Under the pieces are notes generated by a model that saw only the letters and a list, made by a program, of their open reading frames with translations, was not told where the DNA came from and made no database searches. A stretch of 64,000 bases of DNA from Chloracidobacterium sp. UBA3360 (GTDB taxonomy: Bacteria > Acidobacteriota > Blastocatellia > Pyrinomonadales > Pyrinomonadaceae): contig DEQS01000017.1 in NCBI GenBank assembly GCA_002360555.1, positions 4,504 through 68,503 on the forward strand, given 5' to 3'. A program made the translations under genes and the position numbers. Below, one piece after another: positions 6,665-14,921 of the stretch. Position 1 is the first letter of the stretch, and each line of letters starts with the position of its first letter.

Positions 6665-9466
6665 TTAATGCCCGGCAATAAAGTCTAAGTTAGAAACATT
6701 GCTGTTGATATTTAGGACCTGTGGCGAAAATGTGAATCGCCGCTGACCTACCGACACGGAGTACTGCTGATTGTTCGGCACGCCATTGAAAAAGAAGCTG
6801 CCCAGCCGCCCGGTTCTGACGGATCGGCTAAACCCGTTTGGACCGCTGATCGTCACCAACGCGTTTGCGATTCCGCGTCCTAGGGATGTTCGCACCCGGC
6901 CCGATACCGAGACGTCCGCCGCAACGGTTACATTGCGGAAGAAATACGCCGAGCCTTGATCGGTGTTCGTACCGACGTCGTCACGGAAGGCTCCGACAAC
7001 CACCGTGTCGCCGCTAACCGCGACTCTCTGACCAAAGAGGTCGAAGGCCGCGCCGTCCGATGCCGTAAGTGTCGCCAGCTGAGACCAGGTCGTACCGGAT
7101 CGGACAAACACGTACGCCGAGCCTTGATCGATGTTTGACCCGATGTCGTCATCGGGAACTCCGACGACCGCCGTATCACCGCTGATCGCGACGCTGTAGC
7201 CAAAGTAGTCGCCTGCCGCACCGTCTAATGCGGTCAATTTCGCCTGCTGTATCCAATTAGTGCCTGACCGAACGTATACATAAGCCGAGCCTCGATCGGT
7301 GTTCGCAGCGGGGGCTCCGACAACCGCCGTGTCGCCGCTGATCGCGACGCTCAAGCCAAAGTAGTCGTCTATCGCGCCGTCCGATGCCGTAAGTTTCGCT
7401 TGCTGTGTCCAACTAGTGCCTGACCGAACGAATACATATGCCGAGCCCTGTCGGCCGTTGACACCTATGTCGGCGAAAGGAGCACCGATGATCACGGTAT
7501 CCCCGCTGAAGGCGACGCTGCGGCCAAGTTGGTTATATGCCGCACCGTCCGATGCCGTAAGTATCGCCTGCTGAGACCAGGTCGTACCGGATCGGACAAA
7601 CACATACGCCGAGCCTTGAGCGGTGTTTGGACCGATGTCGTCACCGGAGGCTCCGACGACCGCCGTGTCGCCGCTGATCGCGACGCTGTAGCCTAATCCG
7701 TCGAGTGCCGCCCCGTCCGATGCGGTCAATTTCGCTTGCTGTGTCCAACTAGTGCCTGACCGAACGAATACATACGCCGAGCCTTGCTCGGTGTTCGTAT
7801 CGATGTCGGCCCAAGGAGCACCGATGATCACGGTGTCGCCGCTGATCGCGACGCTGTAGCCAAAATCGTCGTTCGCCGCACCGTCTGATGCCGTAAGTGT
7901 CGCCTGCTGAGACCAGGTCGTTCCGGATCGGACAAACACATACGCCGAGCCTTGATCGGTGTTTGTACCGATGTCGTCACCGGGGGCTCCGACGACCGCC
8001 GTATCACCGCTGATCGCGACGCTTGCGGCAAAAAAATCGCTTGTTGTACCGTCCGATGCAACATTTTTGGACTCTTGTACCCAGTTATTTACGAGAATGC
8101 GGAAAGCATAGACCGAACCCTGATCAGTGTTCCCTCCGACGTCGTCGCCGTTAGCGCCGATAAGGATGGTGTCACCGCCGATCGCGACGCTTGCGGCAAA
8201 AAAATCGCTTGTTGTACCGTCCGATGCCGTCAATTTTGTCGCTTGCGTCCAAGTGGTACCGGATCGGACAAATACATACGCCGAGCCTTGGTCGGAATTC
8301 GTACCAATATCGTCTATGGAAGCCCCGACGATCACCGTATCGCCATCTATGGCAACGATATTACCGAAATTGTCGTTTATGCCTCCATCCGACGCGGTCA
8401 ATTTGGCCTGCTGGCTCCAAGTCGTGCCCGAGCGGGTAAAAACATATGTCGAGCCTTGATTGGTGTTTGAACCGACGTCGTCCGATACGGCAGTGACAAC
8501 AGCGGTATCGCCGCTAATAGCAATGCTCCAGCCAAAGGCATCACCCACCATACCATCGGATGCGGTCAATTTAGCCTGCTCCGTCCACGTTGTGCCTGAG
8601 CGAACAAACACATACGCGGAACCCTGGTTCGTGTTTGTACCGATATCGTCCAAATACGCTCCGACGAATGCAATATCACCGCTGAGAGCGACGCTGATTC
8701 CAAAACTGTCAAAGCTCGCTCCATCCGACGCAGTTAGCTGAGCCTCTTGAGACCAAACCGTACCGGAACGGACAAATACATACGCAGAGCCGCGGTCTGT
8801 ATTTGCCCCCACGTCATCCCGAAACGCCCCTACGATCGCGGTATCACCAAGGATCGCGGCGGTCGAGCCAAAGCGGTCGTCGGCCGATCCGTCCGTCGCT
8901 ATAAGTTTCGTCTGCTGCGTCCAGGCCGTGCCAGAGCGGACAAATACATAGACTGAGCCCTGATCGATGTTTGCACCGACATCGTCTAAATTTGCACCAA
9001 TGACGATCGTGTCTCCGCTGATGGCAACGCTAACGCCGAAGCGATCGCTTGCGGTGCCGTCTGATGCCGTCAGTTGGGCCTGCTGTATCCACGTGGTTCC
9101 GGATCGAACAAATACGTATGCCGATCCCTGATCAGTGTTTACGCCAACGTCGTCGGTATAGGCACCGACGACCGCAGTATCGCCGCTGATCGCGACACTG
9201 TGACCGAACCGGTCGCTTGTCGCACCGTCTGATGCGTTGAGTTTAGTCCACGGCACGACCGTTTCGGGTGCTAGTTCTTGATCGCCGCGTGCGGTCTTCA
9301 TCGCATCCAACAGCGAATCGTAACCGCCGTTCTGCTTCAATTCACGAACCGCGTCGTCACCACGAAGCGTCGGCATCGTATCGCTCTGAGCCAAGACAAC
9401 CCCATTCAGGCAAAAAACTACCGTAAAGAATATTACGAGAGACGAATAAACGGGAAGTTTACACAT
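6665..9466 (-). CDS. Secreted FG-GAP repeat protein with C-terminal carboxypeptidase-regulatory-like domain
   Basis: A 933-residue exported protein. The signal peptide is residues 1-26 (cleavage near VVLAQS). From about residue 77 to 844 there are fourteen tandem units of about 56 residues with the core FGxSVAISGDTAVVGA, DDxGxNTDQGSAYVFVRSG and TTWxQQAKLTASDG, an FG-GAP/integrin-propeller-like repeat. Fourteen blades would give two seven-bladed propellers (inference). The last 85 residues form a carboxypeptidase-regulatory-like beta sandwich starting VSGRVRTSLGRGIANALV. An AGGAG ribosome binding site precedes the ATG. The same two modules recur in the protein at 27966-31010. Likely a cell-surface or secreted adhesion protein; ligand unknown. 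Unit 12 is about five residues short. Confidence 0.88.
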   Translation of the reverse strand: MCKLPVYSSLVIFFTVVFCLNGVVLAQSDTMPTLRGDDAVRELKQNGGYDSLLDAMKTARGDQELAPETVVPWTKLNASDGATSDRFGHSVAISGDTAVVGAYTDDVGVNTDQGSAYVFVRSGTTWIQQAQLTASDGTASDRFGVSVAISGDTIVIGANLDDVGANIDQGSVYVFVRSGTAWTQQTKLIATDGSADDRFGSTAAILGDTAIVGAFRDDVGANTDRGSAYVFVRSGTVWSQEAQLTASDGASFDSFGISVALSGDIAFVGAYLDDIGTNTNQGSAYVFVRSGTTWTEQAKLTASDGMVGDAFGWSIAISGDTAVVTAVSDDVGSNTNQGSTYVFTRSGTTWSQQAKLTASDGGINDNFGNIVAIDGDTVIVGASIDDIGTNSDQGSAYVFVRSGTTWTQATKLTASDGTTSDFFAASVAIGGDTILIGANGDDVGGNTDQGSVYAFRILVNNWVQESKNVASDGTTSDFFAASVAISGDTAVVGAPGDDIGTNTDQGSAYVFVRSGTTWSQQATLTASDGAANDDFGYSVAISGDTVIIGAPWADIDTNTEQGSAYVFVRSGTSWTQQAKLTASDGAALDGLGYSVAISGDTAVVGASGDDIGPNTAQGSAYVFVRSGTTWSQQAILTASDGAAYNQLGRSVAFSGDTVIIGAPFADIGVNGRQGSAYVFVRSGTSWTQQAKLTASDGAIDDYFGLSVAISGDTAVVGAPAANTDRGSAYVYVRSGTNWIQQAKLTALDGAAGDYFGYSVAISGDTAVVGVPDDDIGSNIDQGSAYVFVRSGTTWSQLATLTASDGAAFDLFGQRVAVSGDTVVVGAFRDDVGTNTDQGSAYFFRNVTVAADVSVSGRVRTSLGRGIANALVTISGPNGFSRSVRTGRLGSFFFNGVPNNQQYSVSVGQRRFTFSPQVLNINSNVSNLDFIAGH
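6934..9238 (-). repeat. Fourteen tandem 168-bp FG-GAP coding repeats
   Basis: DNA-level tandem array inside the FG-GAP gene, unit length 168 bases (56 codons). Several neighbours are near-identical over tens of bases, for example units 7 and 8 share TTSDFFAASVAI. Units 8/9 and 10/11 repeat as pairs, so a 336-bp higher-order period is visible. Confidence 0.85.
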
Positions 9467-9640
9467 TAGAGCATCTCCTAGTTGAGTATACTGACAACGG
9501 CCGTTTCCTGTATCTGGGATATCTTATACAAAATACTGGAAATAGAAGAGTTAGGTCAAGCGTGCGATCCCAAGCCATATTTATGCCGCCTTATGTTCGA
9601 TAGCGTACTTTCAAATTCGCGATGAGCGACTATCCTCAAA

Positions 9641-9694
9641 TTGACAGCATATTGATGCTCGCCGAAATATAAGAAATTTGTAATTTTACGGAGG
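9641..9694 (+). promoter_or_regulatory. Candidate promoter and ribosome binding site for the DUF2383 gene
   Basis: A consensus -35 TTGACA lies at 9641-9646, with an AT-rich weak -10 (AAATAT or AATATA, 9665-9671) 18-19 bases downstream. A strong GGAGG (9690-9694) sits eight bases before the ATG at 9703. The -10 assignment is tentative. Confidence 0.45.
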
Positions 9695-9702
9695 CAATTT
9701 TT

Positions 9703-10245
9703 ATGATCAACGATTACGAAGCAACGAAGGCTATCACAACGGACGCAATTCCTGTTTCTACAGAAACTGAGACCGCATCGAACGCGGATGTCATTTCGAT
9801 TTTGAATGGCCTCATCGAGACCTGCAAAGACGGGCAAAATGGTTTTAAGACAGCGTCCGAAGGGATCGAAAGGTCTGAGCTAAAGACAGTGTTTTACGAA
9901 TTTTCACAACAGCGGTCTGAGTTCGTCGGGATTCTGCAAGGACTTGTCCGCGAATTAGGCGGCGATCCGGAATCGACCGGCACGCTGTCGGCGGCGGTCC
10001 ATCGTGGCTGGATCGACATCAAATCACTTGTCACCGGCAAGGACGAAGAAGCTATCCTCAACGAAGGCGAACGCGGTGAAGATTTTGCTAAGGAAGCTTA
10101 CGCGGATGCATTAAAAACGACTCTGCCCGCGAACGTTGCCGATGTTGTTGAACAACAGGCACATGCAGTCCTCGTTGCTCATAACCGGATCAAATCGTTG
10201 CGCAATGCCGAAAGTCATAAAACGGCAACGCCGGGAATATTCTAA
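9703..10245 (+). CDS. PA2169-like four-helix-bundle protein (DUF2383)
   Basis: A 180-residue soluble helical protein. From about residue 27 the sequence matches the DUF2383/PA2169 ferritin-like bundle: DVISILNGLIETCKDGQNGF, then ELKTVFYEFSQQRSEFVGIL, an LGGDPE turn, HRGWIDIKS, and a closing helix with DVVEQQ and HNRIKSLR. Members are often stress-induced and of unknown biochemical role. The N-terminal 25 residues are a polar, low-complexity extension. It is monocistronic, with a strong ribosome binding site upstream and a hairpin terminator immediately downstream. Confidence 0.85.
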   Translation: MINDYEATKAITTDAIPVSTETETASNADVISILNGLIETCKDGQNGFKTASEGIERSELKTVFYEFSQQRSEFVGILQGLVRELGGDPESTGTLSAAVHRGWIDIKSLVTGKDEEAILNEGERGEDFAKEAYADALKTTLPANVADVVEQQAHAVLVAHNRIKSLRNAESHKTATPGIF

Positions 10246-10264
10246 ACCGTTCTGTTTTCACAAT

Positions 10265-10296
10265 AAAAAAGAGGCTCGATATCGAGCCTCTTTTTT
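10265..10296. terminator. Bidirectional intrinsic terminator
   Basis: A perfect palindrome GAGGCTCGAT/ATCGAGCCTC (10271-10290) is flanked by six As on the left and six Ts on the right. It can end both the plus-strand DUF2383 gene and the minus-strand oppF gene, which converge here. Confidence 0.9.
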
Positions 10297-10299
10297 GTG

Positions 10300-11496
10300 T
10301 TAATTTCCTATCGCTCCTAATCCGTCGGATGCGTTCGCCTCGATGTTAGGATGCTCCGGCGAGATTCGAATACATGCCGCAAAATGGTCGGGCTTGATCT
10401 CGACGAGCTGCGGCACCTGGGTCTTACAAGCGTCGATCGCAAACTGGCATCGCGTGTGAAAATGACACCCGCTCGGCGGATTTATCGGTGAGGGCACGTC
10501 GCCGGTTAAGATGATCCGCTCGCGTTTCGCCTCGATCTCAGGGTCAGGCACCGGCACAGCGGAAATAAGAGCCTGTGTGTAAGGCATCAGCGGTTCGCGA
10601 TAAATTTCCTTGCCGCCCGCAAGCTCAACGATGCGACCGAGGTACATAACGGCGACGCGGTCGGACAGATGCCGGACGGCACGCAGGTCGTGCGAGATAA
10701 ACAGATACGTCAGATTTTTTTCCGCTTGCAGACGCTCCATCAGGTTCATTATCTGAGCCTGAATTGAAACGTCGAGTGCGGAGATCGGCTCGTCGGCGAC
10801 GATGAATTCGGGGTCAACGGCGAGAGCTCTCGCGATACCGATACGCTGACGCTGGCCGCCGGAAAACTCGTGCGGATAGCGTTTGATAAAACGGCGGCTG
10901 AGGCCGACGGTTTCCATCAATTCCTCGACACGCGATGCGGTCGAGCCGTTTGTAAGTCCAAATGTGCGGAGCGGCTCGCCGATGATCTGCCCGACAGTCA
11001 TTCGGGGATTAAGCGACGCGTACGGGTCCTGAAAGATCATCTGCAGATGCTTTCGCTGCTCACGCATCGCGGATTTTGGCAGGCTCGCGAGATCCTTGCC
11101 ATTGTACAGGACCTTGCCGCCGGTCGGCTCCGTCAGACGCAGGATCGCCTTGCCAAGGGTCGATTTGCCGCAGCCTGATTCGCCCACAAGCCCAAGCGTT
11201 TCGCCTCGTATAATATCGAGCGACACTCCGTCAACCGCTTTCACAACAGTTGAGGAACGCAAAAATCCGCCGCCGGAGCGGTAATGAACCTTAAGATCTT
11301 GGATCGAGATCAATACCTCGTCCGACGGGCCGTGCGGCTTTGCCGTTGGAGTTGGAGCGTCGAGCGTGAGGTTTGGGCTATCAGCATCAATGTCAAAAAC
11401 GGATGTCGCGCCGCAGAATTCGCATTGGATAAAGCGGATCCCGTCGTCAAAATCGAGGTTGGCGGCACATTTTGGGCAGCTCAGATGGATCAGCAT
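10300..11496 (-). CDS. oppF: Oligopeptide/dipeptide ABC transporter ATP-binding protein, OppF-like, with N-terminal zinc ribbon
   Basis: An inner-membrane-associated ATPase of the Opp/Dpp peptide importer. Residues 1-35 form an unusual extra zinc ribbon (C7, C10, C25, C28; CPKC and CEFC). The ABC domain follows from about residue 60: Walker [10 protein letters not shown], signature [15 protein letters not shown], Walker [15 protein letters not shown]-loop LFISHDL. The C-terminal oligo_HPY region has the cysteine pair of [12 protein letters not shown] typical of OppD/OppF/DppD/DppF. At 398 residues it is longer than usual because of the ribbon and its linker. It is last in the opp cluster, overlapping the oppD stop by one base, and ends at a strong terminator. 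Confidence 0.9.
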   Translation of the reverse strand: MLIHLSCPKCAANLDFDDGIRFIQCEFCGATSVFDIDADSPNLTLDAPTPTAKPHGPSDEVLISIQDLKVHYRSGGGFLRSSTVVKAVDGVSLDIIRGETLGLVGESGCGKSTLGKAILRLTEPTGGKVLYNGKDLASLPKSAMREQRKHLQMIFQDPYASLNPRMTVGQIIGEPLRTFGLTNGSTASRVEELMETVGLSRRFIKRYPHEFSGGQRQRIGIARALAVDPEFIVADEPISALDVSIQAQIMNLMERLQAEKNLTYLFISHDLRAVRHLSDRVAVMYLGRIVELAGGKEIYREPLMPYTQALISAVPVPDPEIEAKRERIILTGDVPSPINPPSGCHFHTRCQFAIDACKTQVPQLVEIKPDHFAACIRISPEHPNIEANASDGLGAIGN

Positions 11497-12509
11497 TATT
11501 TTGCCACCTCGCTTTTGGATTCGGCATAAACATCATTCGCAAAATGGCACAGCGAATGGTGGTCAGCATTTATCTCGACAAACGGCGGAAATTCGCTGTG
11601 GCAAATATCCTCTGCACGGCTGCAACGCGGGGCAAACGGGCAACCGGGAGGCAAATGGGCAACGTCCGGCGGGAGGCCGGGAATTTGGTATAACTCTTTT
11701 CCCTGTTCGTGAGCCGGGTCGGGAACGCTTTTTAACAAACCTTTTGTATATGGGTTGGCGGGCGTCGCAAACAGCTCGCGCGTCGGAGCCTGTTCGAAAA
11801 CCTTGCCGGCATACATCACGATGATCTTGTCGGTCATCCCCGCGACAACGCCGAGGTCGTGCGTGATCAGGATGACACTCGTACCCATGCGGGCCTTGAG
11901 GTCTTTAATAAGTTCGAGGATCTGGGCTTGGATCGTGACATCAAGAGCGGTTGTCGGTTCGTCGGCGATCAATAATTCCGGGTCGCAGCTCAACGCCATT
12001 GCGATCATTACGCGCTGCCGCATACCGCCGGAGAATTCGTGCGGATAGCTGTCAATTCGCTGTTCGGCGTCGGAAATGCCGACGAGTTTGAGCATCTTGA
12101 TGGCGTGTTCGCGGGCCTGTTGTTTGGTGTGTCCGAGATGCAGTACGGTCACCTCGGTCAATTGCTTTGATATCTTGAGAAAAGGATTAAGCGAGGTCAT
12201 CGGGTCCTGAAAGATCATCGCGATCCGTCGACCGCGTATCCTACGCACATCGTCGATCGACAATGCCCTCACATCGATGCCGTCAAAGATTATCTTGCCA
12301 TCCACGATCTCGCCCGGCGGTTCCTGGATCAGCCGCATGATCGACAGATTAGACACGGATTTGCCGCTGCCCGACTCGCCGACGATGCCGAGAGTCTCGC
12401 CTTTTTTCAGCTCAAACGAGATGCCGTCAACCGCCTTGACGACGCCGTCCTCGGTGTGAAAATAGGTCTTGAGGCCATCGACCGATAAAATTGTGCCGTT
12501 ACTGGTCAT
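11496..12509 (-). CDS. oppD: Oligopeptide/dipeptide ABC transporter ATP-binding protein, OppD-like
   Basis: The partner ATPase of the peptide importer, 337 residues. It shows Walker [12 protein letters not shown], signature [15 protein letters not shown], Walker [14 protein letters not shown], and the C-terminal oligo_HPY region with [18 protein letters not shown] at 12524 would extend the frame by five codons. ATG at 12509 is preferred because it overlaps the TGA of the upstream BamE-like gene as ATGA, the classic coupling arrangement. Confidence 0.92.
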   Translation of the reverse strand: MTSNGTILSVDGLKTYFHTEDGVVKAVDGISFELKKGETLGIVGESGSGKSVSNLSIMRLIQEPPGEIVDGKIIFDGIDVRALSIDDVRRIRGRRIAMIFQDPMTSLNPFLKISKQLTEVTVLHLGHTKQQAREHAIKMLKLVGISDAEQRIDSYPHEFSGGMRQRVMIAMALSCDPELLIADEPTTALDVTIQAQILELIKDLKARMGTSVILITHDLGVVAGMTDKIIVMYAGKVFEQAPTRELFATPANPYTKGLLKSVPDPAHEQGKELYQIPGLPPDVAHLPPGCPFAPRCSRAEDICHSEFPPFVEINADHHSLCHFANDVYAESKSEVAK

Positions 12510-13021
12510 TTTTTGTCCTGACACTGCCGCAACCCGCTCGTCTCAACAATATCGATCTCTGTTATCAGATTTCGCTTGCCGTATTTGTTGTAATAAAAGT
12601 TGATACCCGGATATTCAAAGCCGTCTTTTGGCTTACCGTATGCCTTTTCGGTCTCTTCTTTTGTCGATTGACCTAGTACGATGCCCTTGCTGGTTTTACC
12701 TTTATACGGCGATTTGATCTCGATCAGAAATATTTCCTCTTTCTTATCCGACTGACAAAAATAAAATGACAGCCCAAGACGGTCGTACGTCATTTGGTAC
12801 GAGTATTTTTTGTTTATCTCCCACCGATAGACCTTACCAAAACGTTTGACGACATCGTCTGCGGTCGATTTTCCTACCTTGATGCCCTCGATACCGGCTC
12901 CCTCTTTGATGACGTTCAGCTTTGATTTCGCTGGAGTCGGAGCCAGCTTTTGCTTGGTCTGCCCGAACCCAACAGCAGCAACACACAATGTCGCCGCCAA
13001 AACCGTAACCACTTTTCTCAC
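12506..13021 (-). CDS. Exported protein with two BamE/SmpA-like repeats
   Basis: About 171 residues. The signal peptide is VRKVVTVLAATLCVAAVGFG. Two related segments follow, EGIKVGKSTADDVVKRFGK and KGIVLGQSTKEETEKAYGK, of the kind found in BamE/SmpA-like outer-membrane assembly folds. The GTG start at 13021 is inferred from an AGGAG ten bases upstream and from the signal peptide; TTG at 13027 is an alternative. A longer frame to 13078 would overlap oppC. It lies inside the opp cluster between oppC and oppD and is translationally coupled to oppD. No lipobox is visible. Function unknown. Confidence 0.7.
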   Translation of the reverse strand: MRKVVTVLAATLCVAAVGFGQTKQKLAPTPAKSKLNVIKEGAGIEGIKVGKSTADDVVKRFGKVYRWEINKKYSYQMTYDRLGLSFYFCQSDKKEEIFLIEIKSPYKGKTSKGIVLGQSTKEETEKAYGKPKDGFEYPGINFYYNKYGKRNLITEIDIVETSGLRQCQDKK

Positions 13022-13034
13022 TATCAATGATCTC

Positions 13035-13997
13035 CTAAAATTTTCTCGTTTGCGGATCGAGAGCATCACGCAGGCCATCGCCTAAAAAGTTTAATGAAAA
13101 CAGCGTCAGCGCCATTGTCAGCCCCGGAAACAAAAGCTGCCATGGGAAAATAGCGATGTTCTTAACGCCGTCCGAAGCAAGGCTGCCCCACGATGCATAC
13201 GGCGGCTGTACGCCAAGCCCAAGGTACGACAAAAACGCCTCGGTCAACATCACGCTTGGCACGGTCAGCGTCGCATAGACGATGACGGGGCCGAGAGCGT
13301 TTGGCACGAGATGGCGAAAAATGATGCCAAATGTCGAGACGCCAGTGGCCTTGGCCGCGAGCACAAATTCCTGATTCTTAAGCGACAAAATCTGTCCGCG
13401 AACAACCCGCGCCATCGTCAGCCATGAGACGAGTCCCAACGCAAAAAACAGCAAAAATATCTGGCTCAACCCTTGATTCCCCGCCCCGCCGAGCGTCGTC
13501 GAAAGCCACTGTATCCACTCCGGCGTGCTGGGACCGCCAAAAACCGAAAGCAGCACAATGACGATCAGAATATAAGGGATCGAGTAGAGTATATCGACAA
13601 TACGCATCATCAGATTATCGATCCGGCCGCCGAGATATCCGGCGGTCGCTCCGTATGAGACGCCGATCATCAGCGAAACGGTTGTCGAGATGACGCCGAC
13701 CATTAGGCTAATTCGTCCACCCTGCAAAACGCGTGCAAAGATGTCGCGGCCCGCGTCGTCGGTTCCCATCAGATGCCGCCATGACGGCGGCATAGCCTTG
13801 ACCAGATCGCGGTCTGTCGGGATAAAGTCGTAGGTGTAACCGGTCGTCCATTTAATGATCGCCGGGCCGATGATAACGGCGACGATCATAAACGCGATGA
13901 CCCCGAGGCCAAACATCGCGAGTTTGTTACGCCGTAGCCGACGCCATGCGTCACGCCACAGCGAAGCTCCCTTTACGATCTCGATATTCTCACCCAT
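13035..13997 (-). CDS. oppC: Oligopeptide/dipeptide ABC transporter permease, OppC-like
   Basis: An inner-membrane permease of 320 residues. It has the OppC-type N-terminal extension (SLWRDAWRRLRRNKLAMFG) before the first membrane helix, then the BPD_transp_1 domain with MGTDDAGRDIFARVLQGGRISL, several membrane spans, and an EAA-like loop LAAKATGVSTFGIIFRHLVPN that contacts the ATPases. The C-terminus reads FSLNFLGDGLRDALDPQTRK, typical of OppC/DppC. It pairs with the OppB permease whose gene ends six bases upstream. Confidence 0.93.
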   Translation of the reverse strand: MGENIEIVKGASLWRDAWRRLRRNKLAMFGLGVIAFMIVAVIIGPAIIKWTTGYTYDFIPTDRDLVKAMPPSWRHLMGTDDAGRDIFARVLQGGRISLMVGVISTTVSLMIGVSYGATAGYLGGRIDNLMMRIVDILYSIPYILIVIVLLSVFGGPSTPEWIQWLSTTLGGAGNQGLSQIFLLFFALGLVSWLTMARVVRGQILSLKNQEFVLAAKATGVSTFGIIFRHLVPNALGPVIVYATLTVPSVMLTEAFLSYLGLGVQPPYASWGSLASDGVKNIAIFPWQLLFPGLTMALTLFSLNFLGDGLRDALDPQTRKF

Positions 13998-14002
13998 AAC
14001 AA

Positions 14003-14920
14003 CTATTCGTAACGAATTCGCGGATCTAAAAACCCGTAAGCGATATCAACGATCAGGTTAAAGATCATGATCAGGATCGACAAAAATGCGACGACACCAA
14101 GTATAAGCGGCTCGTCGCGATTCAAAACCGCCTGAATAAAGATGTTGCCGAGGCCCGGTATCGCAAAGACCTTTTCGACAACGACCGTTCCGGCAAGTAG
14201 AGCCGCAAGAGCCGGGCCGGTGAACGAAAGTACGGGAATCAAACCGCCGCGGATCGCGTGACGGAGCAGGACGGTCTTTTCATCGAGGCCTTTTGCACGG
14301 GCTGTGCGGATATAATCCGAACGCATTACCTCAAGCATGCCGGCACGCGTCAGACGGGCGATGTAAGCTGCATAGATCGCCGACAATGTGATCACCGGCA
14401 GAATGATGCCGGAAACACCGCCCCAACGACCGGGCGGCAGCAAGTAGAGCCAGAATGAAAAGACAAGCACGAGAATCGGCCCCAAGACGAAATTTGGCAC
14501 CGAGAGGCCGAGCATCGCCAGCGACATCGACCCGTAATCAAAACCGGAATTTTGTTTTAGTGCGGCGACCGTCCCGGCCGTCAGACCGATCGCTAGTGCC
14601 AGTAAATAACCAAGCAACCCGATCACCGCCGAATACGGCAAATGCCGCCGGATGATCTCGTTGACCGACTGGCCCTGATACTTGAGCGAATCGCCAAAAT
14701 CGCCGCGTACGATGTTTGACATCATCATCCCGTATTGCGTGTACCAAGGCTTATCTAGGCCATATTTTTTGCGGATGTTGGCTTCGACAGCGGACGGCAG
14801 CTTCTTTTCGGCCGAATAAAAATTACCGGGAGCGATCCGCACGAGCGCCCACGTCAAAGTCACGACGAGCAGGGCCATCGGGATGATTATCAGCAATCGG
14901 CGGATGATGAAGCTAAGCAT
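14003..14920 (-). CDS. oppB: Oligopeptide/dipeptide ABC transporter permease, OppB-like
   Basis: An inner-membrane permease of 305 residues. The N-terminus MLSFIIRRLLIIIPMALLVV is the standard OppB/DppB start, followed by DKPWYTQYGMMMSNIVRGDFG, about six membrane helices, and the EAA loop RTARAKGLDEKTVLLRHAIR. The C-terminus ends VDIAYGFLDPRIRYE as in most homologues. The gene begins one base after the stop of the first substrate-binding protein gene. Confidence 0.94.
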   Translation of the reverse strand: MLSFIIRRLLIIIPMALLVVTLTWALVRIAPGNFYSAEKKLPSAVEANIRKKYGLDKPWYTQYGMMMSNIVRGDFGDSLKYQGQSVNEIIRRHLPYSAVIGLLGYLLALAIGLTAGTVAALKQNSGFDYGSMSLAMLGLSVPNFVLGPILVLVFSFWLYLLPPGRWGGVSGIILPVITLSAIYAAYIARLTRAGMLEVMRSDYIRTARAKGLDEKTVLLRHAIRGGLIPVLSFTGPALAALLAGTVVVEKVFAIPGLGNIFIQAVLNRDEPLILGVVAFLSILIMIFNLIVDIAYGFLDPRIRYE

Positions 14921-14921
14921 C

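Noticed and set aside
6934..9238. Regular 168-bp repeats as a possible CRISPR array
   Set aside because: The repeats are coding, in frame, longer than CRISPR units and without unique spacers.
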